The notes: a model not told the origin generated them from the letters alone. DNA of 64,000 bases from Agromyces agglutinans (GCF_009647605.1 NZ_WJIF01000001.1:169655-233654); one strand, 5' to 3'; counted from the first letter of the stretch, positions 19,263-28,568 are shown. Made by a program: numbers and translations.

Positions 19263-20060
19263 ATGGTCACCCAGATGCATCCGTGGTCCCGCTACGTCGC
19301 ACTCGGCGACTCGTTCACCGAGGGCATCGGCGACCCCGAGCCCTCGGTGCCCGGCGGGCACCGCGGCTGGGCCGACCGGGTCGCCGAGGTGCTTTCGCAG
19401 GGCACCGAGGACTTCGCGTACGCGAACCTGGCCGTGCGCGGCAAGCTGATCCAGCAGATCATCGACGAGCAGATGGAACCGGCGATGGCCCTGCGGCCCG
19501 ACCTCATCACGATCTCTGCGGGCGGCAACGACGTGATCCGCCCGCGCACCGATCCCGACGAGATCTCGGCGCGCTTCGAGTACGCGATCGACCGGCTCTC
19601 GCGCGACCATGCGACCATCGTCATCTTCACGGGCGTCGATGTGGGCTTCTCCCCCGTCTTCCGCGGCATCCGCGGCAAGGTCGCGATCTACAACGAGAAC
19701 CTGCGCGCGATCGCCGCGAAGCACGACCTGCTCGTCGCCGACCAGTGGGCGCTCACCGAGATCCAGGACCAGCGCTTCTGGGCCCCCGACCGGCTGCACC
19801 TGAACACGCTCGGCCACCACACCGTGGCGCGCATGGTGCTCGACGCGCTCAACGTCCAGAACTCGCTCGAGCCGCTGAAGCCCGAGCCGCTGCCCACGAG
19901 CACCTGGCGCCAAGCGCGCGTGGGCGACATCGCGTGGGCGCGCGAGTACCTCGTGCCGTGGGTCGTGCGGCGCATCCGCCACCAGTCCTCCGGCGACTTC
20001 GTCACGCCGAAGCGGCCGGATGCCGGCCCGTACGCAGTCGGCGCGGCACCGCGCGACTGA
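19263..20060 (+). CDS. SGNH/GDSL-family hydrolase
   Basis: Esterase or lipase-like hydrolase of 265 aa. The catalytic blocks are in order: block I YVALGDSFTEGIGDPEP with Ser17, block II with Gly in NLAVRGK, block III SAGGNDVIRP, and block V DRLHLNTLGHHTVA with the Asp-His pair. No signal peptide or membrane segment is visible, so it is probably cytoplasmic. The ATG at 19263 follows GGAGGG and, 6 bases further, a CAGAAT -10-like element. Substrate unknown. Divergent from the helicase; convergent with the D,D-carboxypeptidase gene. Confidence 0.9.
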   Translation: MVTQMHPWSRYVALGDSFTEGIGDPEPSVPGGHRGWADRVAEVLSQGTEDFAYANLAVRGKLIQQIIDEQMEPAMALRPDLITISAGGNDVIRPRTDPDEISARFEYAIDRLSRDHATIVIFTGVDVGFSPVFRGIRGKVAIYNENLRAIAAKHDLLVADQWALTEIQDQRFWAPDRLHLNTLGHHTVARMVLDALNVQNSLEPLKPEPLPTSTWRQARVGDIAWAREYLVPWVVRRIRHQSSGDFVTPKRPDAGPYAVGAAPRD

Positions 20061-20115
20061 ACCGCGCACCAGGCGGCGCGATGGTCACCGTGAGCGGCTG
20101 CGCCGCAGACGGCGC

Positions 20116-21480
20116 CTACCGCGCGTCCGCGCTGAGCGCGCCCGGGTTTCCGAGCCGCCACCACACGCCCGGGTCGACGACCGACTCGTCGAGCAGCAGT
20201 GGGACCTCGATCACCTGGCCGCCGGCGCGCACCGTCGCGGTGCCGACCTGCGCGCCGGCGTCGGCGAGGGCGACGGGATCCGCGACGACCTCCACGTCGA
20301 CGGGCGTGTCGCTCCAGACCAGCACGGATGCCCCGTCGGCGGCGTGTGCCGTGACCGTCTGGCCCCACGCGCTGGTGTACTCGGCGAGGGTCGTGCCGGC
20401 CACCAGCGCCTCGACCTCGTGGAATCCGGGCGCGACGCTGTCGAGGAGCGACGCGACCTGGTCGCGCAGGCGCGCGTGGGTCTCCTGGCCGAGGACGACG
20501 CCGACGACCGTGACCGTCGAAGACCCGACCTGGTAGTCGGCGGAGAACAGCAGGTTGGCCGCGTCGTCGGTCGTGCCGGTCTTGATGCCGTCGACGCCGT
20601 GGCTGCCGAGCAGCTTGTTCGAGTTCTCGACACGGCCGACGCCGGGCAGGTCGACCGCCTGTTGCGCGACGATCCCGGCCAGGGTGGGGTTGGCGAGGGC
20701 GAGCTCGCCGAGCTCGACGAGGTCGCCGGGGGTGCCGACGTTGTCGAGCGAGAGTCCGCTGGCGTCGGCGATCACGATGCCGGTGAGGCCCTTCGCCGCG
20801 AGCCAGGCGTTGGCGGCCTCGGTGTAGGCGGCCTCCGAACCGAACGCCCAGTTCGCGATCGAGATGGCGTAGTTGTTGCCGGAGGGCAGCATCAGGGCCT
20901 CGAGGCTCTCGACGAGTGAGAGCGTGGTGCCGGGAGAGACCGGCGCGACCGAGCCGTTCTGCGCGACCATGTCCCAGTAGATGTCGACGTCGGCGTCGGT
21001 GTACTCGATCGCGGGGCCGCCTTCCCCGGGTGCGACCGGGTGCTGTTCGAGCACCACGAGTGCGGTGACGACCTTCGCGATGCTCGCGATGGCCATCGAG
21101 GCCTGCGACTCGCTGGCGGCGAGGAGCCCGTCGAACCCGACGGCGCCGACGGCGAACTCGCCGGTGCCCGGCAGCACGAGCGGTTGCACCGCCTGGGAGA
21201 CTGGCGCAGGATCGGTGATCGTCGCGGCGATGGCGGGCACGGGCGCGCCGAGCGCGTTCGACACGTAGACCCCGCCGCTCACCAGGAGCGCGAGCACCAC
21301 GGCGAGCACGCTGCCGACGACGATCCGGCGCCGCCGGTACATGCGTCGCCGAGCCTCCGACGCGGCAGCGCCGGCGCCGGTACCCGTACCGGTACCGGTC
21401 CCACCCGACGCGCGGGCGGGCCGGGCGGGCTCGGAGCCGGTCGGTGCGAAAGCGGTGGGGGCGGGCGGTTGCGACATCAC
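20116..21480 (-). CDS. D-alanyl-D-alanine carboxypeptidase (peptidase S11)
   Basis: Low-molecular-weight penicillin-binding protein of 454 aa that trims the terminal D-Ala of peptidoglycan stem peptides outside the membrane. After a disordered Pro/Ala/Thr-rich N-terminus with a Gly-Thr dipeptide repeat and a basic stretch RRRMYRRRR, one membrane anchor runs from about residue 53 to 75. The serine-protease-like triad motifs are SIAK (Ser133, Lys136), SGNNYA (SxN) and DGIKTGTTD (KTG). The C-terminal domain is beta-rich. Start GTG at 21480 or the adjacent ATG at 21477. The gene lies 7 bp after the SpoU methyltransferase and probably shares its transcript. Confidence 0.93.
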   Translation of the reverse strand: MMSQPPAPTAFAPTGSEPARPARASGGTGTGTGTGAGAAASEARRRMYRRRRIVVGSVLAVVLALLVSGGVYVSNALGAPVPAIAATITDPAPVSQAVQPLVLPGTGEFAVGAVGFDGLLAASESQASMAIASIAKVVTALVVLEQHPVAPGEGGPAIEYTDADVDIYWDMVAQNGSVAPVSPGTTLSLVESLEALMLPSGNNYAISIANWAFGSEAAYTEAANAWLAAKGLTGIVIADASGLSLDNVGTPGDLVELGELALANPTLAGIVAQQAVDLPGVGRVENSNKLLGSHGVDGIKTGTTDDAANLLFSADYQVGSSTVTVVGVVLGQETHARLRDQVASLLDSVAPGFHEVEALVAGTTLAEYTSAWGQTVTAHAADGASVLVWSDTPVDVEVVADPVALADAGAQVGTATVRAGGQVIEVPLLLDESVVDPGVWWRLGNPGALSADAR

Positions 21481-21487
21481 TGCGAGC

Positions 21488-22294
21488 CTAGACGCGCTCG
21501 CCGAGTGCGTAGAGCACCACGGCCGCCGCGGCGGCCACGTTCAGCGAATCCACGCCGTGGGCCATGGGGATGGTGACGATGACATCGGCCGCCTGCAGCG
21601 CGTGCCGGCTCAGGCCGTCGCCCTCCGCGCCGAAGACGAGGGCGAGTCGCTCGGGCGCGCGCGCCGCGAGGTCGCGCAGCGAGACGGCGTCGTCGGCGAG
21701 GGCCAGCGCGGCGGTCGTGAAGCCGTGCTCGGCGAGCAGGGCCGACGTCTCGCGCCACTCGCCGACGCGGGTCCACGGCACCTGGAAGACGGTGCCCATG
21801 CTCACGCGCACGCTCCGCCGGTACAGCGGGTCGGCGCACCGCGGCGTGACGAGCACCGCGTCGGCCCCGAGCGCCGCGACGCTGCGGAAGATCGCGCCCA
21901 CGTTCGTGTGGTCGACGATGTCCTCGAGCACGACCACCCGGCGGGCGGTCGCGAGGAGGTCGGCCGGGTCGGGTTCGGCTGGGCGCTCGAAGGCGGCGAG
22001 CGCACCGCGGTGCACGCGGTACCCGGTGATCGCCTCGAGCTGGTCGGCATCGGCGAGATGCACCGGGATGTCGAAGGGGGCGAGCACCGGCTCGAGCCCC
22101 GCGAGCCACTTCTCCTCCATGAGCACCGATCGCGGGCGATGGCCGGCGGCAATCGCCCGTGAGATCACCTTCGCCGATTCGGCGATGTACAGCCCGCGTT
22201 CCGCCTCGGTCGCTCGACGCAGCGAGACATCCGTCAACGCCGCGTAATCGGCCACCTCATCGGATGCCGCGTCGGCGACCCGTTCGATCCGCAT
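21488..22294 (-). CDS. TrmH/SpoU-family RNA 2'-O-methyltransferase
   Basis: SAM-dependent ribose methyltransferase of 268 aa acting on rRNA or tRNA. The SPOUT knot motifs are visible: VVLEDIVDHTNVGAIFRSVAA (motif 1, Asn and Arg), LALVFGAEGDGLSRHAL (motif 2, Gly/Glu) and TIPMAHGVDSLNVAAAAAV (motif 3, Ser-Leu-Asn). A substrate-binding L30-like N-terminal domain precedes the knot. I start at the ATG at 22294, which has the strong Shine-Dalgarno GGGGGAGG; an upstream ATG at 22333 would add 13 residues. First gene of a pair with the D,D-carboxypeptidase. The exact target nucleotide is unknown. Confidence 0.93.
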   Translation of the reverse strand: MRIERVADAASDEVADYAALTDVSLRRATEAERGLYIAESAKVISRAIAAGHRPRSVLMEEKWLAGLEPVLAPFDIPVHLADADQLEAITGYRVHRGALAAFERPAEPDPADLLATARRVVVLEDIVDHTNVGAIFRSVAALGADAVLVTPRCADPLYRRSVRVSMGTVFQVPWTRVGEWRETSALLAEHGFTTAALALADDAVSLRDLAARAPERLALVFGAEGDGLSRHALQAADVIVTIPMAHGVDSLNVAAAAAVVLYALGERV

Positions 22295-22384
22295 GTCGTC
22301 CTCCCCCTCAAGCCTGCCAGTCCGCCGAAACATTCCGGTAAACCGCGACGTTTACACTCAGGGAATCGGCGATCGGAGGCGCGC

Positions 22385-23224
22385 GTGACGAACACCCTGA
22401 CCGAGCAGGTCGCCGGCGACCTGCAGGCGGCCGTCGAGCTCATGACCGGCTCGCGCGTCGCCGTGCTCACGGGCGCCGGCGTGAGCACCGACTCCGGCAT
22501 CCCCGACTACCGCGGCGAGGGCGCCCCGCAGCGCACGCCGATGACGTTCCAGACCTTCCTCGGCTCCGAGCGCGCCCGCAAGCGCTACTGGGCGGGCAGC
22601 CATCTCGGCTGGCGCACGTTCGGCACCGCCGTGCCGAACGACGGCCACCTCGCCCTCGCGGCGCTCGAACGCGCCGGCGTGGTCACCGGCGTCGTGACCC
22701 AGAACGTCGACGGCCTGCACCGCCGCGCCGGCAGCGCCCGGGTCGTCGAACTGCACGGCACCGTCGGCCGGGTCGTGTGCCTGACCTGCGGGCAGTTCTA
22801 CGCGCGCGAGTCGATCGCCGACCGGCTCAGCGCCCTGAACCCCGAGATCGACCTCGACCAGGCGATCCGCCCGGCGCCCGACGGCGACGTCGAGGTCGAC
22901 GACGTCGATGCGATGCGCCTGCCCGAGTGCACCGTGTGCGGAGGCATCCTGAAGCCCGACGTGGTGTTCTTCGGCGAGTTCGTGCCGGGCGAGACCTTCG
23001 AGCAGGCCGCTTCGATCGTCGGCGGCGCCGACGTGCTGCTCGTCGCGGGCTCCTCGCTGGTCGTGAACTCGGGGATGCGGCTGCTCGAGATCGCGCGACG
23101 CCGGCGCACGCCGATCGTGGTCGTGAACCGAGGGCTCACCAAGGGCGACAGCCGCGCCGCGGTGAAGATCGACGCGGGCGCGACCGAGACGCTGACCGCG
23201 ATGGCGGCCGCGCTCGGCGCCTGA
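22385..23224 (+). CDS. SIR2-family NAD-dependent protein deacylase
   Basis: Sirtuin of 279 aa that removes acyl groups from lysines using NAD+. The signature residues are all present: the NAD loop TGAGVSTDSGIPDYRG, QNVDGLHRRAG, the catalytic His in VVELHGTVG, the zinc-binding pairs CLTCG and CTVCGG, and FFGEFVPG and VAGSSLVVNS in the Rossmann part. The GTG at 22385 has GGAGG upstream, and a TTTACACT -10 element sits near 22346-22353. The gene is divergent from the SpoU methyltransferase. The stop lies inside a perfect hairpin shared with the convergent glycosyltransferase. Confidence 0.95.
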   Translation: MTNTLTEQVAGDLQAAVELMTGSRVAVLTGAGVSTDSGIPDYRGEGAPQRTPMTFQTFLGSERARKRYWAGSHLGWRTFGTAVPNDGHLALAALERAGVVTGVVTQNVDGLHRRAGSARVVELHGTVGRVVCLTCGQFYARESIADRLSALNPEIDLDQAIRPAPDGDVEVDDVDAMRLPECTVCGGILKPDVVFFGEFVPGETFEQAASIVGGADVLLVAGSSLVVNSGMRLLEIARRRRTPIVVVNRGLTKGDSRAAVKIDAGATETLTAMAAALGA

Positions 23225-23242
23225 GCGCGCTCGCGCGCTCAG
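23221..23242. terminator. Bidirectional hairpin covering both convergent stop codons
   Basis: CTGAGCGCG-CTCG-CGCGCTCAG, a perfect 9-bp stem. It contains the stop codons of both the sirtuin gene and the facing glycosyltransferase gene. No T-tract. Confidence 0.6.
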
Positions 23243-24333
23243 CCTCGCCGCGAGCGCCCGCGGCCGCGCTCGCCGACCGTGCGGCGCATGAGCTCGAGCA
23301 GCCGCTCGGCCGACGACGCCCACGTGTACCGTGAGGCCTGCGCGAGCGAGGCCTCGGAGCGGCGCTCCCACTCCCCCTCGGCCTCGAGCGCGGCGATGGC
23401 GCGCACGAGGGCGTTCGGCTGCTCGGCGTCGAAGTACAGTGCCGCGTCGCCGCCGATCTCGCGGAAGATCGGGATGTCGTTGACGATCACCGGTGTTCCC
23501 ACCCGCATCGCCTCGACGAGGGGTATGCCGAACCCCTCGGCGCGGCTGCCGTGCACGAGCGCCGTCGCACCCGCGAGGAGCTTCGCGTACGCGGCATCCG
23601 TCACGCCGTCGTGGAAGACCAGGCGCGCCGTCGGCGCGAGCCGCGTGAGCCGGTCGCGCTCGACCTCGCTGATGCCACTGAGCAGGTGCAGCTCGTGATC
23701 GGGCAGGCTCGCGACCGCGCGCACGAGCGTGTCGACGTTCTTGTACGGCATGTACGAGCCCATGTAGACGAGGCGCCCACCCGTCGGACGGGTTCTCGGC
23801 AACGGGGGCACGGGGAGGTCGTCCGCCGCGTTCGGGATCACGGTGAGCGGGCGCTTCGTGAGCCGATGGTCGCGGATGAGCCCCGCGGTCGTCTCGGAGA
23901 CGGTGACGACGGCGTCGGCGCGGTTCAGCAGGACGCGCTGCGGCCACCACGCGAGGTGGTAGAGCCGCCACAGCAGCCGCACCGGCGCGGGCAGGTCGCG
24001 CGGCGGCGTGCGGTTCTCGTAGTAGATCAGGTCGTGGAGCGTGAGCAGCAGCGCGTAGTCGCGCCCCCACGAGCCCATCGTCTGCATGGGCGAGAACACG
24101 ATGTCGGGCCGCAGCTTGCGCACCTGGAGCGCGACGAACGGCTCGCGCGGGCTCGTGGGGCCGGTGACCAACTGCCACGGCAGGTCGGGCAGCAGCTCGA
24201 GCTGCCGGCGGTCGCTGATGAGCATCGTCACCGGATGCCGCTTCGCGAGCTCGCCCACGATGCCCGCCGTGAACCGGCTGATGCCGTCGTGCCGCCCGAT
24301 GCGCGTGTACCGGCAGTCGACGACGACCTTCAC
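23239..24333 (-). CDS. GT4-family glycosyltransferase
   Basis: GT-B fold glycosyltransferase of 364 aa, probably using a nucleotide-activated sugar. N-terminal acceptor domain: VVVDCRYTRIGRHDGISRF, LLTLHDLIYYENR. C-terminal donor domain: RLVYMGSYMPYKNVDTLV, then the GT4 E-x7-E motif in HGSRAEGFGIPLVEAMRVG. This layout resembles mannosyl/rhamnosyl transferases such as those in glycan or glycolipid assembly, but the acceptor is not predictable. The C-terminus is basic (RGRGRSRRG). The ATG at 24333 overlaps the stop of the alpha/beta hydrolase by 4 bp, so both are one transcription unit. No other glycan genes adjoin. Confidence 0.9.
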   Translation of the reverse strand: MKVVVDCRYTRIGRHDGISRFTAGIVGELAKRHPVTMLISDRRQLELLPDLPWQLVTGPTSPREPFVALQVRKLRPDIVFSPMQTMGSWGRDYALLLTLHDLIYYENRTPPRDLPAPVRLLWRLYHLAWWPQRVLLNRADAVVTVSETTAGLIRDHRLTKRPLTVIPNAADDLPVPPLPRTRPTGGRLVYMGSYMPYKNVDTLVRAVASLPDHELHLLSGISEVERDRLTRLAPTARLVFHDGVTDAAYAKLLAGATALVHGSRAEGFGIPLVEAMRVGTPVIVNDIPIFREIGGDAALYFDAEQPNALVRAIAALEAEGEWERRSEASLAQASRYTWASSAERLLELMRRTVGERGRGRSRRG

Positions 24334-25244
24334 GCCGTCGCCCCCGTCGCCTCGGCGTCGGCGCCCAGGAAGCCTCGGATGTGCTCCGCCGCCTCGACGG
24401 GCTTCTCGTAGTGGATCAGGTGGCCGACGCCGTCGATCTCGACGAGCCGCGCATCGGCGAACCGCCCGACGAGGGCCCGCTGGGCCTCGATCGGCGTGAT
24501 GTCATCCTGCACCGCGGCGACCAGCAGGGTCGGAACCGGGATGTCGCTCGCGTACTGCCGCACGTCGTTGCCCACCGAGGCCCGGAACGCCTCCAGCAGC
24601 ATGTCGCGATCTGCGAAGACCGAGAAGTAGCGGTCGTGCTGGTCGTGGATGAATCGCCGCAGATCGGCGTCGCGGGTCTTCGCCATCGTCGTGCTCATGA
24701 CGCGCACGATGAGCCCGTTGCGCAGCAGCGCGAAGCCCGCCCGCGACGGCAGCGCCGCCGCGGAGCGGTAGTAGCCGACCGCAAGGCGGGTCATGATGCC
24801 GCGCGGGCCCTCGAGCGCCGGCGCGCCGATCGGGTTCACGAGGATCAACCGGTCGGGCCGCAGCCCGGACGCGACGGCCGCCGACGCCACGATCGACCCG
24901 AACGAGTGGCCGAGCAGCGTGAACGAGGCGCCGGCTCCGAGGCCGACCGCGTCGAGGAAGGCCGCGAGCCACTGCGCGTATCCGTCGATGTCGTGCGACC
25001 GTCCGCGCAGCGGATCGGACTCGCCGAACCCGGGCAGGTCGGGCGAGACGACGCGGAAGCCCCGCAGCTGCGCGACCACCGGCTCCAGGCCGTGGTGGTC
25101 GCCGCGGAACCCGTGCACGAGCACGATCACCGGTTCACCGGGTGTGCCGTACTCCCACCAGGCCGCCGACGAGCCGAGCACCTCGACGGTGCGCCGGTGC
25201 ACGGGGATGCGCTCGAGCGCGGCGGCGTAGGGCGAGGCGGTCAT
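24330..25244 (-). CDS. alpha/beta-fold hydrolase
   Basis: Hydrolase of 304 aa. The oxyanion region is VLVHGFRGDHHGLEPV, the nucleophile elbow is LLGHSFGSIVAS (Ser), the acid is likely Asp in VAAVQDDITPIE, and the catalytic His is in GVGHLIHYEKP. The fold matches lipase/esterase or C-C hydrolase type proteins; the substrate is unknown. I start at the ATG at 25244 (MTASPYAAALERIP); an earlier in-frame ATG adds 18 residues that would overlap the promoter of the divergent exonuclease. It precedes the glycosyltransferase gene with a 4-bp overlap. Confidence 0.9.
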   Translation of the reverse strand: MTASPYAAALERIPVHRRTVEVLGSSAAWWEYGTPGEPVIVLVHGFRGDHHGLEPVVAQLRGFRVVSPDLPGFGESDPLRGRSHDIDGYAQWLAAFLDAVGLGAGASFTLLGHSFGSIVASAAVASGLRPDRLILVNPIGAPALEGPRGIMTRLAVGYYRSAAALPSRAGFALLRNGLIVRVMSTTMAKTRDADLRRFIHDQHDRYFSVFADRDMLLEAFRASVGNDVRQYASDIPVPTLLVAAVQDDITPIEAQRALVGRFADARLVEIDGVGHLIHYEKPVEAAEHIRGFLGADAEATGATA

Positions 25245-25313
25245 CGATCCCAGTCTAGGCGGCGACCCCGCGTGCCTCGGCGTGCCCCGCGCGCCCATGA
25301 CGGTGGCCGCTCA

Positions 25314-25319
25314 TATGGT
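25314..25319 (+). promoter_or_regulatory. -10 element for exonuclease gene
   Basis: TATGGT, 6 bases before the ATG at 25326, which fits a leaderless mRNA. Confidence 0.35.
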
Positions 25320-25325
25320 GACGAC

Positions 25326-26027
25326 ATGCACGAGACCCCCGCAGCCTCCTGGGCCGACACCCTCGCCGTCTTCGACCTCGAGACCACGGGCATCGACATC
25401 GACACGTGTCGCATCGTGACCGCCCATGTCGGCGTCATCGGCCCGAGGGGTGAGGTGCTCGAGCAGCGTCAGTGGCTCGTCGACCCCGGCGTCGAGATCC
25501 CGACGGCGGCGACGCTCATCCACGGCGTGTCGACCGAGCGCGCCCGTGCCGAGGGCCTCGCCGCCGCGCAGGCGGTCGCCGAGATCGGCGAGACGCTGGC
25601 GGATGCCACGCGCCGGGGCCTGCCGATCGTGGCGTACAACGCGAGCTACGATCTCTCGGTGCTGCGGCGCGAGGCCGAGCGCTACGGCCACGACCCGCTG
25701 GCCGGCCCCGAGCACGTCGTCGACCCCCTCGTCATCGACAAGGCCGTCGACCGGTACCGGCGCGGCAAGCGCACCCTCACCGCGGCGTGCGCCCACTACG
25801 GCGTGGAGCTCCTCGACGCGCACGACGCCGGCGCCGACGCGATCGCCGCCGGCCGCGTGGCGCAGGCGATCGCCCGTGCGTATCCCGAGCTCGCGGCCAT
25901 CGCGGTCGCCGATCTGCACCGGCAGCAGGTCGAGTGGTGCCGCGACCAGGCGGTGCGCTACCAGGAGTGGCGCCGCATGAACGGCGAACCCGAGTTCACG
26001 ACCTCGGGTGCATGGCCCGTGCGCTGA
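25326..26027 (+). CDS. DEDD-family 3'-5' exonuclease
   Basis: Single-domain exonuclease of 233 aa, DnaQ-like. The four acidic motifs are visible: AVFDLETTGIDI (Asp/Glu), LPIVAYNASYDLSVL (Asp), and the third motif with DAHDAGADAIAAGRVAQ (His and Asp), which defines the DEDDh group. Two nucleic acid-contacting segments (RGKRTLTAACAHYGV) match bacterial epsilon-like exonucleases. No BRCT or GIY-YIG domain is fused. It ends at a strong bidirectional terminator. It is divergent from the hydrolase-glycosyltransferase pair, with 81 bp between the starts. Role in proofreading or RNA trimming cannot be decided. Confidence 0.93.
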   Translation: MHETPAASWADTLAVFDLETTGIDIDTCRIVTAHVGVIGPRGEVLEQRQWLVDPGVEIPTAATLIHGVSTERARAEGLAAAQAVAEIGETLADATRRGLPIVAYNASYDLSVLRREAERYGHDPLAGPEHVVDPLVIDKAVDRYRRGKRTLTAACAHYGVELLDAHDAGADAIAAGRVAQAIARAYPELAAIAVADLHRQQVEWCRDQAVRYQEWRRMNGEPEFTTSGAWPVR

Positions 26028-26044
26028 ACCGTACCCGGGTACGA

Positions 26045-26080
26045 CGAAGGGGCGGACGACCGGAGTCGTCCGCCCCTTCG
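26045..26080. terminator. Bidirectional terminator between exonuclease and rpmE2
   Basis: Perfect 16-bp stem CGAAGGGGCGGACGAC / GTCGTCCGCCCCTTCG with loop CGGA. It serves both convergent genes. Confidence 0.88.
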
Positions 26081-26087
26081 CTGCGGC

Positions 26088-26336
26088 TTACTTGCCGAAG
26101 CTCTTGAAGCGCTGGTTGAACTTCTCGACGCGACCGGCCGAGTCCATGATGCGCTGCTTGCCCGTGTAGAACGGGTGCGACTCACTCGAGATCTCGACGT
26201 CGATCACCGGGTAGGTGACACCGTCGAGGTCGATGGTCTTCTCGCTCGTCACCGTCGAGCGGGTGAGGAACGTGGCGCCCGAGGCGAGGTCGCGGAAGAC
26301 GACGGCGTTGTACTCGGGGTGGATGTCGGTCTTCAT
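26088..26336 (-). CDS. rpmE2: 50S ribosomal protein L31 type B (zinc-free)
   Basis: Ribosomal protein L31 paralogue of 82 aa, located at the intersubunit bridge of the ribosome. The sequence [20 protein letters not shown] and [20 protein letters not shown] is typical. It contains no cysteine at all, so it is the C-minus, zinc-independent form that in many bacteria replaces the zinc-binding L31 when zinc is scarce. No classical Zur box was recognised upstream. ATG at 26336 with AAGGAAG before it. A TAAACT -10 lies about 90 bp upstream, leaving a structured leader. Confidence 0.96.
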   Translation of the reverse strand: MKTDIHPEYNAVVFRDLASGATFLTRSTVTSEKTIDLDGVTYPVIDVEISSESHPFYTGKQRIMDSAGRVEKFNQRFKSFGK

Positions 26337-26433
26337 GGAGACTTCCTTGTTGATCGGATGGAGTGGTCGGCCCCGGTTCGGCGCGGGCGCCGCATGGGGA
26401 AGCTGGAGGCCGTCGGGCCAACAAACGAGTTTA
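26337..26433 (-). promoter_or_regulatory. rpmE2 promoter and possible L31 ribosomal leader
   Basis: The -10 TAAACT is at 26428-26433 (minus strand). The following 85-90 nt are GC-rich with a GGCGCC..GGCGCC-type hairpin and an AAGGAAG site. Actinobacterial rpmE leaders are a known class of autoregulatory RNA, so this is a candidate, not verified. Confidence 0.4.
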
Positions 26434-26455
26434 GCAGATGTGCGCCGGTGGCACG

Positions 26456-27241
26456 TCAGGCGGCGCGGGCGACGTAGCGCCCGCCCTGCTCGCTGAGTTC
26501 GATCGACAGGCCGAACGTCTCGGTGAGGTTCTCGGACGTGAGCGCCTCGGCGAGGGGCCCGGCCGCGACGACGCCGCCCTGCTTCAGCAGCAGCGCGTGC
26601 GTGAAGCCGTGCGGGATCTCCTCGACGTGGTGCGTGACCATGACGATGGCCGGCGAGGCACTCGACGACGCGTAGCCGCCGAGCAGGGTCACGAGCTCCT
26701 CGCGCGCGCCGAGGTCGAGGCTCGCGGCCGGCTCGTCGAGCAGGAGCAGCTCGGGGTCGGTCATGACTGCCCGCGCGATCTGCACGCGCTTCTGCTCGCC
26801 GTCGGAGAGGCTGCCGAACCGGCGGTCGGCGAAGCCCTCGAGACCCCATTCCGAGAGCACGCGCTGCGCGCGGCGCTCGTCGATGGCCTCGTACTCCTCG
26901 TTCCACCGGCCCGTCACCGAGTACGCGGCGGTCAGCACGACGTCGATCACGGTCTCGTTGCGCGGGATCTTGCGCGCCATCGCGGTCGAGGCGAAGCCGA
27001 TCATCGGGCGGAGCTCGAACACGTCGACCTTGCCGAGCGACTCGAGCAGCACCTCGGCCGAGCCCTTCGTGGGGTGCATCGCGGCCGCGGCGATCTGGAG
27101 CAGCGTCGTCTTGCCGGCGCCGTTCGGGCCGAGGATGACCCACCGCTCGTCTTCGGCCACGCTCCAGTCGACCCCGTCGAGGATCGTGTTGCCGTCGCGG
27201 ACCACCGACACGTCGCGGAACTCCAGAACCGTACTCGCCAT
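26456..27241 (-). CDS. ABC transporter ATP-binding protein (ModF/YheS-unrelated, single NBD)
   Basis: ATPase of 261 aa with one nucleotide-binding domain. Walker A is [12 protein letters not shown], the Q-loop region is [11 protein letters not shown], the signature is [16 protein letters not shown] (SDGEQ in place of LSGGQ), and Walker B is [15 protein letters not shown] with the H-loop in [13 protein letters not shown]. No permease gene is adjacent, and the protein resembles the 'molybdenum ABC transporter ATP-binding' group (ModF-like) often found alone in actinobacteria. I start at ATG 27241 (MASTVLEF); ATG 27250 would add three residues. A TM partner elsewhere is assumed. Confidence 0.9.
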   Translation of the reverse strand: MASTVLEFRDVSVVRDGNTILDGVDWSVAEDERWVILGPNGAGKTTLLQIAAAAMHPTKGSAEVLLESLGKVDVFELRPMIGFASTAMARKIPRNETVIDVVLTAAYSVTGRWNEEYEAIDERRAQRVLSEWGLEGFADRRFGSLSDGEQKRVQIARAVMTDPELLLLDEPAASLDLGAREELVTLLGGYASSSASPAIVMVTHHVEEIPHGFTHALLLKQGGVVAAGPLAEALTSENLTETFGLSIELSEQGGRYVARAA

Positions 27242-27286
27242 GCGTCCCATGCTATCTGGACGGGAAGACCGGTCCGGTTCACCCGG

Positions 27287-28474
27287 TCAGCGCGCGAGGA
27301 CCCCGGAGTAGACCTCGAGGGTGCGGGCGGCGATCCGGTCCCAGGCGAAGAGCGCCTCGGCGCGCCGGCGTCCGGCCGCGCCCATCGCCGCCGCCCGTTG
27401 CGGGTCGGACACGACCTGCGTCAGTGCAGCGGCGAGGTCGGCGACGAACCGGTCGGGATCCAGCGGCGTCCCGGTGCCGTCGTCGGCCTGCTCGATCGGC
27501 ACCAGCACGCCGGTGACGCCGTCGTCGACGACCTCGGGGATGCCGCCCGTGGCGGTGCCGACGACCGCGGCCCCGCAGGCCATCGCCTCGAGGTTGACGA
27601 TGCCGAGCGGCTCGTAGACCGAGGGGCACACGAAGGCGGTGGCCGCGGTGAGCAGCGCGGTGAGTTCCGTCCGCGGCAGGTGCCGGTCGATCCAGACCAC
27701 CCCGTCGCGGTCGGCGCCGAGCGCCTCGACGAGCGAGGTCACCTCGGCGAGGATCTCGGGGGTGTCGGGGGCGCCGGCGCAGAGCACGACCTGCACCTCG
27801 GGCGGCAGCAGCCGGGCGGCTCGCAGCAGGTACGGCAGGCCCTTCTGCCTCGTGATGCGTCCCACGAAGACGACCGAGGGCCGCCCGGGGTCGACCCCGA
27901 GCGCACGCACGGCATCGGCATCGTCGACCGGACGCCAGTCGTCGAGGTCGATGCCGTTGTAGACGACCTCGACCTTCGACGCGTCGATCGACGGGTACGA
28001 GCGAAGGATGTCGCGGCGCATGCCGTCGCTCACGGCGATGACCGCGTCCGCGTCCTCGAAGGCCGCCTGCTCGACCCACGAGGAGACCCGGTAGCCGCCA
28101 CCCAGCTGCTCGGCCTTCCAGGGGCGCAGCGGCTCGAGGCTGTGCGCGGTCACGACGTGCGGGATCCCGTGCAGCCGCTTCGCGGTGAAGCCGGCGAAGT
28201 TGGCGTACCACGTGTGCGAGTGCACCAGGTCGGCGCCCGCGGCATCCTGCGCCATCTCGAGGTCGGTGCCGAGCGTCGCGATCGCGGCGTTCGCATCGGC
28301 GAGCCCACCCGGCGTCGCGTACGCGGTCGTGCCCGGCTCGTCGCGAGGGTCGCCGAAGCAGCGGACGGCGACGTCGATCTCGCGGCGCAGCGCGCGCACG
28401 AGCTCGGCGACGTGGACGCCGGCACCGCCGTAGACCTCGGGTGGATACTCGCGGGTGAGCAGGTCGACGCGCAT
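27287..28474 (-). CDS. glgA: GT4 glycogen synthase / alpha-maltose-1-phosphate synthase (GlgA/GlgM type)
   Basis: Glycosyltransferase of 395 aa that uses ADP-glucose. N-terminal [19 protein letters not shown] carries the substrate loop, [12 protein letters not shown] the acceptor site, [20 protein letters not shown] the donor domain and [15 protein letters not shown] the E-x7-E motif. This short actinobacterial type is annotated glgA, but its Mycobacterium tuberculosis counterpart Rv1212c is GlgM, which makes alpha-maltose-1-phosphate; the same divergent pairing with glgC exists there (Rv1213). ATG at 28474. The stop is followed by a short gap to the ABC ATPase gene in the same direction. Confidence 0.93.
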   Translation of the reverse strand: MRVDLLTREYPPEVYGGAGVHVAELVRALRREIDVAVRCFGDPRDEPGTTAYATPGGLADANAAIATLGTDLEMAQDAAGADLVHSHTWYANFAGFTAKRLHGIPHVVTAHSLEPLRPWKAEQLGGGYRVSSWVEQAAFEDADAVIAVSDGMRRDILRSYPSIDASKVEVVYNGIDLDDWRPVDDADAVRALGVDPGRPSVVFVGRITRQKGLPYLLRAARLLPPEVQVVLCAGAPDTPEILAEVTSLVEALGADRDGVVWIDRHLPRTELTALLTAATAFVCPSVYEPLGIVNLEAMACGAAVVGTATGGIPEVVDDGVTGVLVPIEQADDGTGTPLDPDRFVADLAAALTQVVSDPQRAAAMGAAGRRRAEALFAWDRIAARTLEVYSGVLAR

Positions 28475-28568
28475 GCCCTCAACCTAGCGCAGCGGCTCCC
28501 GCGTGGACGGTGCGCTACCACGGTCGTCATCGGGCGACAATGCGCCCCATCCGGTCCCCCGCGCTGAC

